NCBI GenBank assembly: GCA_947174235.1
Contig: CAMWID010000013.1
Location: 1 to 52,422 of the forward strand
Length of the DNA stretch: 52,422 nt
DNA from: an uncultured Porphyromonadaceae bacterium
Lineage (GTDB): Bacteria > Bacteroidota > Bacteroidia > Bacteroidales > Muribaculaceae
Direction of reading: 5' to 3'
The position numbers and the translations under genes are program-made. Each line of letters begins with the position of its first letter. Position 1 is the first letter of the stretch. This document shows positions 16,697 through 25,266 of this stretch, one piece after another. The notes under the pieces were generated by a model, which saw only the letters and a program-made list of their open reading frames with translations, ran no database searches and was not told the origin of the DNA.

Positions 16697-18850
16697 TTAT
16701 TTTTCTTCGGAAGCCTTGTCCGGATTCTGGTTGTGGTTGCCGGATGGTATTCCGCTGGAATTTTCCTCAGATTTTTTAATTTCTTCGGCGGTGGCGGTAT
16801 TTTTTTTCATTTCAGGGTATGCCACCCTGGAATGATAGATGGTCGACAACCTTGACTTGAATGATCTCTTCACAGTTTCGACATCCCTGAATGATATGGG
16901 CGCTTCTTTGAGAAGACCGTCCTGCACCTGACTGTCGATGATCTTGTCGACGAGATTGTCGATAGACTGCGGGGTGTAGTCTTTAAGACTGCGTGATGCC
17001 GCTTCTACGGCATCTGCCATCATAAGTATCGCGGTCTCTTTTGACTGGGGGTTCGGACCGGGATATTGGAAACTTGCCTTGTCGATGACTTTGTCAGGAT
17101 TTTCGTTGACAGCCGTGTTGTAGAAGTATTTGGTCACCCCTTTCCCATGGTGCTCGGCGATAAAATCTTTTATGACAGCGGGAAGTTTCTCTTTAGACGC
17201 CATGGCAATGCCGTCTGTGACATGAGAAATGATCTTATGCGCGCTCGTTTCCGGATCAAGTCCGGCATGAGGATTGACGCCATGCTGGTTTTCGGTGAAG
17301 AAAATCGGACTGTTCATTTTCCCTATGTCATGATACAAAGCTCCCGTACGCACCATGGTTGAGTTTGCTCCGATGGCTCTGGCTGCCTCTGCGGCAAGGG
17401 TAGAGACCTGTATGGAGTGTTGGAATGTGCCCGGCGCGACCTCGGCAAGCTTCTGAAGCAGCTTGCTGTTGATATCGTTGAGTTCGACAAGAGTCACAGT
17501 GGATGTGAATCCGAAAAGCTTCTCAATCACAAGAATCAGGATGTAAGCGAATGAGAGGATGACGGAGTTTATGGCGAATGTGCCTATCGTCCTGATGGAG
17601 AACTGGGATAGATTGCCTTCGGTAATGAGGCATATCGTGAAATATGTTGCGGTGTAGGCTATAAAAGAGAAGACCGCTGTCCGGAGCAGCTGTGACCGTT
17701 TGCTGAGTTGCCGGATACTGAAGGTTGCCACAAGCCCGACGGTAAGTTCCATGAAAATGAATTGGAACTGATAAGTGGCGACGAGCGCTGAGATCAGTAC
17801 AGTCGTTATAAGGGAGAATATGGCGGTGCGGGAGTCAAAAAATACAAGAATAATCACCGGGACGGCGGCGAATGGTATTAGATAAATGCCGTTGGTGAAA
17901 TATTCGCACATAATTATCGCGAATACGGTAAACAGGGTAGTGAATGACATAAGGAATGTCATTTTCCTGATATTTGCGAAAAATCTTGAACGGTAAAGAT
18001 GAAGGAATATATACAATATTATGATTATGATCACAATATACATCCCTTCCCCTATGATAAAATATGTATGGCTTGTTTCCGACTGGCGGGACGCCATCAT
18101 ATCTTGGTAAGTATTGAGGTTTGTGAATATTTGCGGAGTAATGATCTCGCCCCTGTCTACAATTCTCTGTCCTTTTTTTATCACGCCCATGGCGCCGGTG
18201 ACATTAAGATATTCCTGGCTGCGATATTTGTAGTCGGTGACAGAATCTATCACGACATTTGGGTTCAGGCAGATATTCAGGGCTTTAATGATGTCCTGGT
18301 TCAGTGGCTGGTCAGCGTGGGAGTCGTGATGATATAGGGAGTCGATCCTTCTGTACGCCTGTGCGGGCGAAAGCATATCAGAAGCGTCGAGACGCACCAC
18401 AGCCTTTGACTGAGGGTTGTTTTCGTCCACAAGCCTCAGGGTTTTCTTCCCTTTGATAACAACACTTTCATATATTGTCGGACCGAGTATCCCCCTGTCA
18501 TACGTGTTCTCAAGAAGCTTCATCAAGATTTCTTTCTGCTGTGCCGACGCGTGATTGTTGATCATCTGTGAGAATTTATCGACATTCTCTTTTTCTATAT
18601 TGTCATGACGCTTTACAAACGGGATAAAGACTTTGTCGATACTGTCTCTCATTGATTTCGCTGAAACAGAGTCACGCAGGATCGGCATGTCGAAGTCAGC
18701 GGTCAGCAGGGGATACTTCCATGGCTGGTTGAGCTCATATGAAAAACTCTGATGGTCTGCTCTTGGCAGAATGAGGATAATGACCGCCACGGAGATTATG
18801 GCGAGTCCGAAGCGGATCAGATTCAAACGGGAAAACAGGTTGTTCCACAT
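16697..18850 (-). CDS. 7TM-HD protein, PgpH-like cyclic-di-AMP phosphodiesterase
   Basis: This 717-residue membrane protein has an N-terminal helix (about 13-30), an extracytoplasmic 7TMR-HDED domain (about 45-265), a seven-helix bundle (about 272-470) and a cytoplasmic HD phosphohydrolase domain with the HDIGK motif at about residue 506, the AEHHG motif and the MMADAVEAASRSL motif. In characterised relatives (PgpH of Listeria) this arrangement hydrolyses cyclic di-AMP; activity here is inferred from the intact HD motifs. The C-terminus is a disordered, charged tail. It lies 35 bases after the (p)ppGpp synthetase gene, putting two nucleotide-second-messenger enzymes in one transcript. Confidence 0.9.
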   Translation of the reverse strand: MWNNLFSRLNLIRFGLAIISVAVIILILPRADHQSFSYELNQPWKYPLLTADFDMPILRDSVSAKSMRDSIDKVFIPFVKRHDNIEKENVDKFSQMINNHASAQQKEILMKLLENTYDRGILGPTIYESVVIKGKKTLRLVDENNPQSKAVVRLDASDMLSPAQAYRRIDSLYHHDSHADQPLNQDIIKALNICLNPNVVIDSVTDYKYRSQEYLNVTGAMGVIKKGQRIVDRGEIITPQIFTNLNTYQDMMASRQSETSHTYFIIGEGMYIVIIIIILYIFLHLYRSRFFANIRKMTFLMSFTTLFTVFAIIMCEYFTNGIYLIPFAAVPVIILVFFDSRTAIFSLITTVLISALVATYQFQFIFMELTVGLVATFSIRQLSKRSQLLRTAVFSFIAYTATYFTICLITEGNLSQFSIRTIGTFAINSVILSFAYILILVIEKLFGFTSTVTLVELNDINSKLLQKLAEVAPGTFQHSIQVSTLAAEAARAIGANSTMVRTGALYHDIGKMNSPIFFTENQHGVNPHAGLDPETSAHKIISHVTDGIAMASKEKLPAVIKDFIAEHHGKGVTKYFYNTAVNENPDKVIDKASFQYPGPNPQSKETAILMMADAVEAASRSLKDYTPQSIDNLVDKIIDSQVQDGLLKEAPISFRDVETVKRSFKSRLSTIYHSRVAYPEMKKNTATAEEIKKSEENSSGIPSGNHNQNPDKASEEK

Positions 18851-18885
18851 AACTGAAAGAATGTTAGATATACTCTTTGTCTTTG

Positions 18886-21108
18886 TCAGGATATTCGTTG
18901 GGCGAATTTGATACCCTTTATGTTTCTTAATGCGTTGCAGATCGCGTCTACGGTCTCTACGGTGTCGATCTGGACAGTGAGGTCACAATGAAAGACTTCA
19001 TGTTTCGCCGCGATATTCAATCCGCGTATATTTATATTCATTCTGGTAGAGATGGTTGCGGTGATCTCTTCGAGGATACCGTGGCGGTCGATCCCGTCAA
19101 TGCTTATCGTAGCGAGGAAACGTTTCGCCACGCCTCCCCAGCTTGTGGCGACAAGCCTCTGTCCGTATGCGCTTTTCAGGCGCAGCGCGATAGGGCAATC
19201 GGTCTTATGCAGCACAACGCTTTCGTCATCGTCGACAAATCCGAACACATCGTCGCCCGGCACCGGGGAGCAGCATGAATCGAGTCTATAGTTCGGTGTG
19301 GAATCATCAGGGCGCAGCACATAGACTTTTTTTCTGTCTATCGGTTCCTTTTTGGAAGTGTCGGAACTTTTTTTGGAGGAGAAAGGATTCCTCAGTATCT
19401 TGCTCATCAAAGATTTCTTGTTGACCGACATATCTTTCAATTCTTTTGAAGAAAGATTTATGTGGTCATTTGCAAGCATCATGAACAGATCGTTCCTGTT
19501 TTGTAGATGGTGGCTCGCCAGCAATTTCGAGAAAAGTTGGTTGGTCGGAGTTATACCCTCTTTTTCGAGGAGATCGTTGAAGATTTTTTTCCCTTTTTCG
19601 ATCAGGACTTTATGGTCTTTCCTCAATATTGATCTCAGCCGGTTCTGGGCTTTTGCGGAATGACAGAATTTCATCCATTCCTCCTGAGGGGTCTGGGAAT
19701 CCGATGTAATGATCTCGACCTGATCTCCGCTGTCAAGTCTGTGGGAAAGAGGCACGAGCCTGTGGTTTATTTTCCCGGCGATGCAATGAGTCCCGACTTC
19801 CGAATGGATTGCGAAAGCCATGTCGAGCACAGTCGAACCTGAGGGGAGAGTTATGAGGTCTCCCTTGGGGGTGAAGACATATATCTCTGAAGAGAAGAGG
19901 TTGAGTTTTATAGTGTCGAGAAAATCAATCGCGTTTGGTTCCGGATTGGCAAGGATGTCTTTGATTGTATTCATCCAGGTGTCAAGCTCGCTCTCATCTT
20001 CATGCACCCCGGTCTTATATTTCCAATGGGCGGCATATCCGAGTTCCGCGATCTCGTCCATTTTTCTTGATCTTATCTGCACCTCTATCCATTTCCCCTC
20101 CGGACCCATGGCGGTGAGATGCAGGGCGCGGTATCCGTTTGCTTTCGGCGTGCTTGTCCAGTCGCGCAATCTGTCGGGATGCAGTCGGTGTCCGTCGGTG
20201 AAGAAAGTGTAGATCTGCCAGCATCGTATTTTCTCAAGGGCGTCGTCGTCATTTTCAAAAATAATCCTCACTGCATACACGTCGTAGATTTCCTCAAACG
20301 GAATCTTTTTGTGTTGCATTTTGTTGAAGATTGAGTAGGCGCTTTTCACGCGCGCCTTTATTTCGTATTTGAACCCGGCATCGTCGAGCATTTTTCTCAC
20401 GGGCGCCACAAATTCCTCCACGATCTGCTCACGATGGTCAGCCGTCTCATTGAGTTTTTCCATAATGGCGGCATATTGCGCCGGGTGCTCATATCTGAAC
20501 GCGAGGTCTTCGAGTTCCTGTTTTATTTTGAAAAGTCCGAGCCTGTGGGCGAGAGGCGCGTAAATATAAAGAGTTTCTCCGGCGATTTTATATTGCTTCT
20601 CCTGTCTCATAGAGCCGAGCGTACGCATATTGTGGAGTCTGTCTGCCATTTTTATGAGCACTACCCTTATGTCTGTCGACATCGACAGCAATAGCTTCCG
20701 GAAGTTTTCAGCCTGCAAAGATGCCTTGTCTCCGAAAATGCCGCCTGAAATTTTGGTCAGCCCTTCAACGATATCCGCTATTTTTGCCCCGAACGCCGCT
20801 TCCAAGTCTTCACGGGTGTATTCGGTGTCTTCAATCACATCATGCAGCAATGCGGCGCATATTGATGTGGAGCCGAGTCCCAGTTCGGAAATAACGATTT
20901 TAGCCACGGCGATAGGGTGGAGGATATAAGGCTCACCGCTTCTTCTCCTTACGCCCTTGTGGGCTTCTTTTGCGAATCTGTAGGCGCGTTCGATGATTTC
21001 AACTTTCTTGCGGTGATTGCTTGCGAGATATGCGTGAAGTACCTCCTGATATGCGTTTTCCACCATCAGGTCTTCATCTTGCGGGTTTTGAGGGAGATAT
21101 GGAGTCAT
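18886..21108 (-). CDS. bifunctional (p)ppGpp synthetase/hydrolase (RelA/SpoT family)
   Basis: This 740-residue protein makes and degrades the stringent-response alarmone. The N-terminal HD hydrolase domain has His64, the His89-Asp90 pair followed by VIEDTE, and the MADRLHNMRT motif (Asp156), so hydrolysis should be active. The synthetase domain (about 245-390) has YDVYAVRIIF, the PKANGYRALH loop, and the EVQIRSRKMDEIAELGYAAHWKYK region. A TGS domain (about 405-475), zinc-finger-like region with a Cys-Cys motif (LDSCCSPVPGD) and C-terminal ACT domain (about 660-735) follow. Length matches the single long Rel protein of Bacteroidales. It has its own promoter (21172-21203). Confidence 0.96.
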   Translation of the reverse strand: MTPYLPQNPQDEDLMVENAYQEVLHAYLASNHRKKVEIIERAYRFAKEAHKGVRRRSGEPYILHPIAVAKIVISELGLGSTSICAALLHDVIEDTEYTREDLEAAFGAKIADIVEGLTKISGGIFGDKASLQAENFRKLLLSMSTDIRVVLIKMADRLHNMRTLGSMRQEKQYKIAGETLYIYAPLAHRLGLFKIKQELEDLAFRYEHPAQYAAIMEKLNETADHREQIVEEFVAPVRKMLDDAGFKYEIKARVKSAYSIFNKMQHKKIPFEEIYDVYAVRIIFENDDDALEKIRCWQIYTFFTDGHRLHPDRLRDWTSTPKANGYRALHLTAMGPEGKWIEVQIRSRKMDEIAELGYAAHWKYKTGVHEDESELDTWMNTIKDILANPEPNAIDFLDTIKLNLFSSEIYVFTPKGDLITLPSGSTVLDMAFAIHSEVGTHCIAGKINHRLVPLSHRLDSGDQVEIITSDSQTPQEEWMKFCHSAKAQNRLRSILRKDHKVLIEKGKKIFNDLLEKEGITPTNQLFSKLLASHHLQNRNDLFMMLANDHINLSSKELKDMSVNKKSLMSKILRNPFSSKKSSDTSKKEPIDRKKVYVLRPDDSTPNYRLDSCCSPVPGDDVFGFVDDDESVVLHKTDCPIALRLKSAYGQRLVATSWGGVAKRFLATISIDGIDRHGILEEITATISTRMNINIRGLNIAAKHEVFHCDLTVQIDTVETVDAICNALRNIKGIKFAQRIS

Positions 21109-21171
21109 TGAATAAAATTCAGAGTAAAAAGATAAAACAAACTGTCTTTATTCCGGCTCAATGCCGTTTGG

Positions 21172-21203
21172 CAAAGTTAATGAAAAATAAGGATATAAAC
21201 AAA
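21172..21203 (-). promoter_or_regulatory. promoter for the rel / 7TM-HD transcript
   Basis: On the minus strand TTTG (plus CAAA at 21200-21203) and TAACTTTG (plus 21172-21179) are separated by 20 bases, a full match to the Bacteroidales consensus. The rel ATG is at 21108, giving a leader of about 55 bases. The upstream element overlaps the T-run of a terminator-like hairpin. Confidence 0.8.
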
Positions 21204-21236
21204 AAAACCGACCACCTCCCGGTGTCCGGTTTTTCC
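21203..21236 (-). terminator. terminator-like hairpin upstream of rel
   Basis: AAAAACCG (21203-21210) pairs with CGGTTTTT (from about 21227), with an inner CACC/GGTG pair at 213-216 and 221-224. Read on the minus strand the stem is followed by a run of seven T, so it can end a transcript coming from the ribH side before the rel promoter. Confidence 0.5.
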
Positions 21237-21410
21237 CTGCTTCAGATTCCAAAGCAAGCTATATCCGACAGAAATGTCATCAACGGCTTGTCAATGGCTT
21301 CCGTATCTTCGGCAGTTGATAGAAATTACTAATGTATATAACCCAAAATTTAGACAATTATGTTTTTCTGTATAATGGTATAGATCAAGGTCCTAAAACA
21401 TATCTAAGTC

Positions 21411-21567
21411 ATGAAAAAAAGTTTTCGGTTATGTACGATCCATGTTCCTCGGCATGATTGATGCTGAAGATGTCTGAATCGGAAATGATTTGTTCGGTAA
21501 TGCCGTGCATACCGATGTTGTCAGAAAGGAAGTTGTAGAACATAACTTTAAAGAATTAGGTGAATGA
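21411..21567 (+). pseudogene. possible decayed small gene (frameshift plus in-frame TGA)
   Basis: ATG at 21411 opens on a seven-A run at 21414-21420. Removing one A would let the frame read M-K-K-V-F-G-Y-V and continue as a plausible coding stretch, broken once by TGA at 21475-21477 and then open to TGA at 21565-21567. The pieces after the stop read like a soluble, charged protein (NDLFGNAVHTDVVRKE and EHNFKELGE). I do not recognise the family. Two short hairpins (21591-21606, 21617-21631) and a T5 run follow, as would end a small transcript. The call rests only on the protein-like look of the translated pieces. Confidence 0.3.
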
Positions 21568-21871
21568 AAAAATGAGATATCAGGTGATCCTGATGTTCTG
21601 AGACATCAGACATTCAGTCCCGGTCAGGGACAACATTTTTGGATTAATAGTAAAAGATTATCTATTTCAGAGATCCGATATAGAAACGTGATGTCTGCCC
21701 TAAATATTAGTGTATAAAAGTTAAAGAATGCTATTAAGTTGCACAATGGGATGGGGTGTAGTATAGGGGGCACGCCTATAATGCGACATCGCCGGGATCG
21801 TGCATTCAGATCCCGGCGATGTAAGCGGCGGTTGGTTGTATTTGTAACCGTCTTTGTAACTTGTTCTATTT
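21568..21871. other. non-coding gap between the decayed gene and ribH
   Basis: No gene is supported here. It contains the small hairpins mentioned for the decayed gene and, at 21786-21822, a perfect 14-bp stem with a 9-base loop just after the ribH stop (minus strand). Open frames in this part are short and look like shadows of the ribH gene. Confidence 0.5.
21786..21822 (-). terminator. perfect 14-bp hairpin downstream of ribH
   Basis: ACATCGCCGGGATC (21786-21799) pairs perfectly with GATCCCGGCGATGT (21809-21822) around a 9-base loop. It lies about 50 bases after the ribH stop on the minus strand. There is no T-run on either side, so it is better read as a 3-prime-end protecting hairpin or a factor-dependent terminator than as a classical intrinsic terminator. 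Confidence 0.5.
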
Positions 21872-22408
21872 TCAGACGAGGTGTGGAAAGTTTGCCATTG
21901 ATATCGCCGCGCAAGCCGCTTCCGCGCCTTTGTTGCCGAGGCAACCTCCCGCACGGTCTAAAGCTTGCTGCTGGTTGTCGACAGTGAGGACTCCGAAAAT
22001 CACCGGAGCTTTCCCCTCTGCGTTGAGAGTTGCGACTCCCTGGGCTGCTATCTGGCAGACATAATCGAAATGCGGGGTGTCTCCGCGGATCACGCATCCT
22101 ATGACGATTACCGCTTCGACCGGCTTCCCCGGTATCAGCTCTCCTTTGGAGGAGAATCTTGATACGTGACCACGGTTGATGGCGACAGCTGCGGCGTTGA
22201 CAAGCTCTACAGTCCCCGGTACCGCCAGACTGATTATGTTTTCATTTTTGACACCGGCTTTGCGCAGCACGTCGATCGCCCCGTCGCGCAGCGCGTATGT
22301 GATCTGTGGATTCCAGTCTGCTGTCAGGATATAAAACTTCCCTTTTACTTCCGGAGAAAGCTCCGGGATGCTCAATTCCGCACCGTTGGTGTTGAGTATT
22401 GTAGACAT
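21872..22408 (-). CDS. ribH: 6,7-dimethyl-8-ribityllumazine synthase
   Basis: This 178-residue enzyme condenses 5-amino-6-ribitylamino-uracil with 3,4-dihydroxybutanone 4-phosphate in riboflavin synthesis. The substrate-binding VPGTVELVNAA segment (about 63-73), the catalytic His113 in RGDTPHFDYV, and the FGVLTVDNQQQALDRAGG segment (about 138-155) are all present. Length is slightly above the usual 150-160 because of an N-terminal extension. It starts 2 bases after the stop of the TPR gene and is the last gene of the recF operon. ribF, a later enzyme of the same pathway, lies about 4 kb away on the same strand but not in this operon. Confidence 0.95.
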   Translation of the reverse strand: MSTILNTNGAELSIPELSPEVKGKFYILTADWNPQITYALRDGAIDVLRKAGVKNENIISLAVPGTVELVNAAAVAINRGHVSRFSSKGELIPGKPVEAVIVIGCVIRGDTPHFDYVCQIAAQGVATLNAEGKAPVIFGVLTVDNQQQALDRAGGCLGNKGAEAACAAISMANFPHLV

Positions 22409-22410
22409 GA

Positions 22411-23316
22411 TTATTCAGTTATAGCCTCCTCTTGGCTGTCGTTTTCCTTTTTATCTTCTTTCTGACCTTTCTTGAATTTTGCCTTAGCGGAGACAGTGAG
22501 CTGATGTATGAAATTTTTCCATTTCGATTCATTGTCGGTTTCCGCATCAATCAATGTCTGCAGGGCGAGAATGTCCTGTTCGAGCTCTATAGTCTCGAGG
22601 GAAATTGCATGAGGGAGTATGGCGCCCAACAGACGTTGCGCGCGAGGTCTCATGGATTTTATCCTCATCATGATCTCAGCCATCTCCACGGTCATTTTGA
22701 TCTCTTTTCTTGTGACCCTTCCGGTTCGTTTCTTAGAGAATTTTATCGCTTCGGCATAAAATTTGAGAGCCGCCTTAAGATCACCTGTCGACGCGAGGAG
22801 TTGTCCCACGTTGCGCAGTGAGTCCACAAGTTTGTCAGTGGCAGCTACCACTCCCGAATTGACCTTATCGTATAATGCTCCGGCGTTTATCTGCTGTTTG
22901 ACAAGAAGATCAAGCGCTTTCTTGCGAGAGCGCAGAATCCTCGTTGATAGTTCCATCGCCAGGATATGGAACTTTCCGAATCTCTCTTCGTCAAGTTTAA
23001 CCAGATTGTCAAGGATTTTGAAAAGGGTATCAAGTTCTTTTTCACTCTGTTTGTAATCTTTCAGGGTGAAATGGATTTCAGCGAGATCAAAAATGACAGC
23101 CACAAGCAAAGCCCGGAATTCGGTGTTGCTGAAATCAGGAAATTCCCTCATGGTGCGGAGAGCCTCCACGGTTCTCTGCATGGCGTCCATTTCTCGCCCT
23201 TCATCCATGAGTCTCCCGGCGTCTTTTCGACATTGCATCACTTCTTCCAGAACCTGTATCTCCGGAGAATGCTTTTTGAAACTGTCAAGTTTCAATGGTA
23301 TATCTATCTGCGTCAT
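22411..23316 (-). CDS. tetratricopeptide-repeat-like alpha-helical protein
   Basis: This 301-residue protein has no signal peptide and is predicted almost entirely helical. It shows TPR-like pairs of helices around 70-100 (FDLAEIHFTLKDYKQSEKELDTLFK) and 155-195 (VGQLLASTGDLKAALKFYAEAIKFSKK), and ends in a highly charged tail (KKGQKEDKKENDSQEEA). A TPR-type gene beside ribH is a recurring arrangement in Bacteroidota. The role is unknown; the repeats suggest protein binding in the cytoplasm. It lies 11 bases after the thioesterase gene and 2 bases before ribH. Confidence 0.75.
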   Translation of the reverse strand: MTQIDIPLKLDSFKKHSPEIQVLEEVMQCRKDAGRLMDEGREMDAMQRTVEALRTMREFPDFSNTEFRALLVAVIFDLAEIHFTLKDYKQSEKELDTLFKILDNLVKLDEERFGKFHILAMELSTRILRSRKKALDLLVKQQINAGALYDKVNSGVVAATDKLVDSLRNVGQLLASTGDLKAALKFYAEAIKFSKKRTGRVTRKEIKMTVEMAEIMMRIKSMRPRAQRLLGAILPHAISLETIELEQDILALQTLIDAETDNESKWKNFIHQLTVSAKAKFKKGQKEDKKENDSQEEAITE

Positions 23317-23327
23317 AGTATGTAGGA

Positions 23328-23783
23328 TTATTTTTTCTTTATGAGATCCCGATTCTCGAAGTCACAGAGCTGTTGTTTCCATATCCGGGGCATTTCGCAG
23401 ACAGTCTGTTTTTCAGGATCGAAACTTACCATTACTGTCTCACAGATAGATTTAGGCTCGTGTGTATCGGATTTTCTAATCATCTGCAAGACCTTGAAAC
23501 TTTTTTCCGAGACAGAGGTGCATGTAGTCAGCACTTCTATTTTTTCTCCGAAAAAAATGGGGGCGATGTACGCGCAGTTGACGTTTGCCACCACTATGTC
23601 AACATTTTTCCAATCGATTGGTTTTCCCTGAACAGATGAAAAATATTCCGCTTTGGCAGTATCGTAGAGGGAAAAATAGACAGTGTTGTTCATATGTCCG
23701 AGTATGTCCACATCGTTGAATCGCAATTGTACCGGGGTTGAATGATGAAAGATATCCGGGTTTGGTATTATGTCTGGGTTCAT
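23328..23783 (-). CDS. acyl-CoA thioesterase (hotdog fold, 4HBT-like)
   Basis: This 150-residue protein has the single-domain hotdog layout: RFNDVDILGHMNNTVYFS near residues 21-38, carrying the Asp/His/Asn active-site region typical of 4-hydroxybenzoyl-CoA thioesterase-like and YbgC-like enzymes, then central helix and strands (VNCAYIAPIFFGEKIEVLT). Its acyl substrate is not evident. The start was set at 23783 because that ATG overlaps the TGA of the DUF721 gene (ATGA), a sign of translational coupling; the open frame further upstream lies inside that gene. Confidence 0.85.
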   Translation of the reverse strand: MNPDIIPNPDIFHHSTPVQLRFNDVDILGHMNNTVYFSLYDTAKAEYFSSVQGKPIDWKNVDIVVANVNCAYIAPIFFGEKIEVLTTCTSVSEKSFKVLQMIRKSDTHEPKSICETVMVSFDPEKQTVCEMPRIWKQQLCDFENRDLIKKK

Positions 23784-24073
23784 GAGATGAATCTGATTTC
23801 GATTATAGTTTCTTTTCCGATCATGGAGTTTATGGATCTGCATATTGACGACCGGTTCATGGAAAGTTCATGCCTGAGAGAGGCGTTAGGGACTCCCACG
23901 GTCATGATTCCGTCCTTGACAAAAGGGCGTCTGCATTCGCGGGCGTTGCCTTCTCCTATGACAAGAGACCAATACTCCACTGCCTTGCATTCGTCGAGGC
24001 GGTCTTGCATGCAGTTTTCCTGAAAGGCGATCCTGAGGATGTCGCCGATGCTTTGAGATTCTTTTCTTTCCAT
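23780..24073 (-). CDS. DUF721 family protein (DciA-like)
   Basis: This 97-residue protein has the DUF721 pattern: a short N-terminal helix (IGDILRIAFQENCMQDRLDECKA), a VEYWSLVIGEG segment and the central strands (KDGIMTVGVPNASLRHELSMNR) forming a KH-like fold. DUF721 includes DciA, which helps load the replicative helicase, and in many bacteria it lies beside recF, as it does here. The role in helicase loading is inferred from the family and the neighbourhood. It starts one base after the recF stop and overlaps the next gene by 4 bases. Confidence 0.88.
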   Translation of the reverse strand: MERKESQSIGDILRIAFQENCMQDRLDECKAVEYWSLVIGEGNARECRRPFVKDGIMTVGVPNASLRHELSMNRSSICRSINSMIGKETIIEIRFIS

Positions 24074-24074
24074 A

Positions 24075-25181
24075 TCATCGGTTGATTAGGGGGGAGAACA
24101 TGCCGTCTTCCACATTCAGCATCGTGCATGGTCCCGACATTCCGGAAAGGATGTCGTCAAGGTGCTTGCGGTTTGTGTCGGTGATGAATATCTGACCGAA
24201 CGTCTGGTTGCCTGTGACTTCCTGCATAATGCTTTCTACACGAGAAGAATCAAGTTTGTCGAAAATGTCGTCAAGCAGCAGCAGCGGCGTGAATCCGTTG
24301 GACTCTTTCAGATAGTCGAAAATGGCGAGGCGCAACGCGACGGTGAAAGTCTTGACCTGTCCCTGGCTTCCGAGACGCCTGAGGCTGTAGCCGTCAAGTT
24401 TCGCCTCTATGTCATCGCGGTGGGTGCCGGCTGAGGTGTATCCGAGCACGGTGTCTTTCTGGCGTCGCTCGTCGAGAAGCTCCTTCATTGATCTTCCGGT
24501 AAGCTGGCTTGAATATTTTATTTCCACAGATTCCCTGGCGCCGGCGAGCCTCGAGTAGCAGAGTTCCACCTTCGGGGCTATTGCCGCCACCCATTGTGCG
24601 CGTGTGTCGTGGATTACGGCGGCAGCCTCTTGCAGTCCTGACTCCACGGATTCAAAGAGCAAGGCGTCTCTCACTCCGGCGCGCAACATGCGGTTGCGGC
24701 TTTCGAGCGATCTGTTGTATCTTATGAGCCGGTCGAGATAGTCGGGATTTGCCTGCGATATGACCATATCCATCAGTTTCCTCCTGTCTTCTCCGGGACC
24801 GTTGACAAGCTGCGAGTCTCCGGGAGTAACGGTCACGATAGGGTATCTGCCTATGTGTTCCGAGAAGCGGCGGTATTCTTTACCGTTTCGTTTCAGGCTC
24901 TTCCCTTTCCCTTTTGTAATTCCGCACGCTATGGTATCGGATGTTCCGGAATCGGATAGATATTCCCCTTTCACGATAAGCATCTCCTCTCCGTGTCGGA
25001 TAAGGGCATTGTCCGGGATAGCCGACATTGGGCGCGCCATGCTCAGGAAATGTATGGCTTCAAGAAGATTGCTTTTCCCCATGCCGTTCATCCCCAGCAG
25101 GCAGTTTACCCCCGGAGAAAAATCGAGGGTAGTCGCGGCGATGTTTTTGAAGTTGAGGATGTCTATGTTTTTTAGAATCAC
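24075..25181 (-). CDS. recF: DNA replication/repair protein RecF
   Basis: This 368-residue SMC-like ATPase binds gapped DNA and helps load RecA. Walker A (GMNGMGKS) is at residues 30-37, the signature SQGQ lies in the C-terminal half (LGSQGQVKTFTVALRLA), and Walker B is LLLLDDIFDKLD. The only start that keeps the conserved N-terminal ILKNIDILNFKNI is GTG at 25181; the next in-frame Met lies inside the Walker A motif. It is the first gene of a compact minus-strand operon (recF, DUF721, thioesterase, TPR, ribH). No convincing promoter was found in the 85-base gap after upp. Confidence 0.95.
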   Translation of the reverse strand: MILKNIDILNFKNIAATTLDFSPGVNCLLGMNGMGKSNLLEAIHFLSMARPMSAIPDNALIRHGEEMLIVKGEYLSDSGTSDTIACGITKGKGKSLKRNGKEYRRFSEHIGRYPIVTVTPGDSQLVNGPGEDRRKLMDMVISQANPDYLDRLIRYNRSLESRNRMLRAGVRDALLFESVESGLQEAAAVIHDTRAQWVAAIAPKVELCYSRLAGARESVEIKYSSQLTGRSMKELLDERRQKDTVLGYTSAGTHRDDIEAKLDGYSLRRLGSQGQVKTFTVALRLAIFDYLKESNGFTPLLLLDDIFDKLDSSRVESIMQEVTGNQTFGQIFITDTNRKHLDDILSGMSGPCTMLNVEDGMFSPLINR

Positions 25182-25266
25182 TGGTCAGGTTTTTATAGTT
25201 CGCGTGAGGATAAGATATTCGGGATATTACGCCTGATCAAAGACGTTCCGGCTGACCGGTGCCGGA

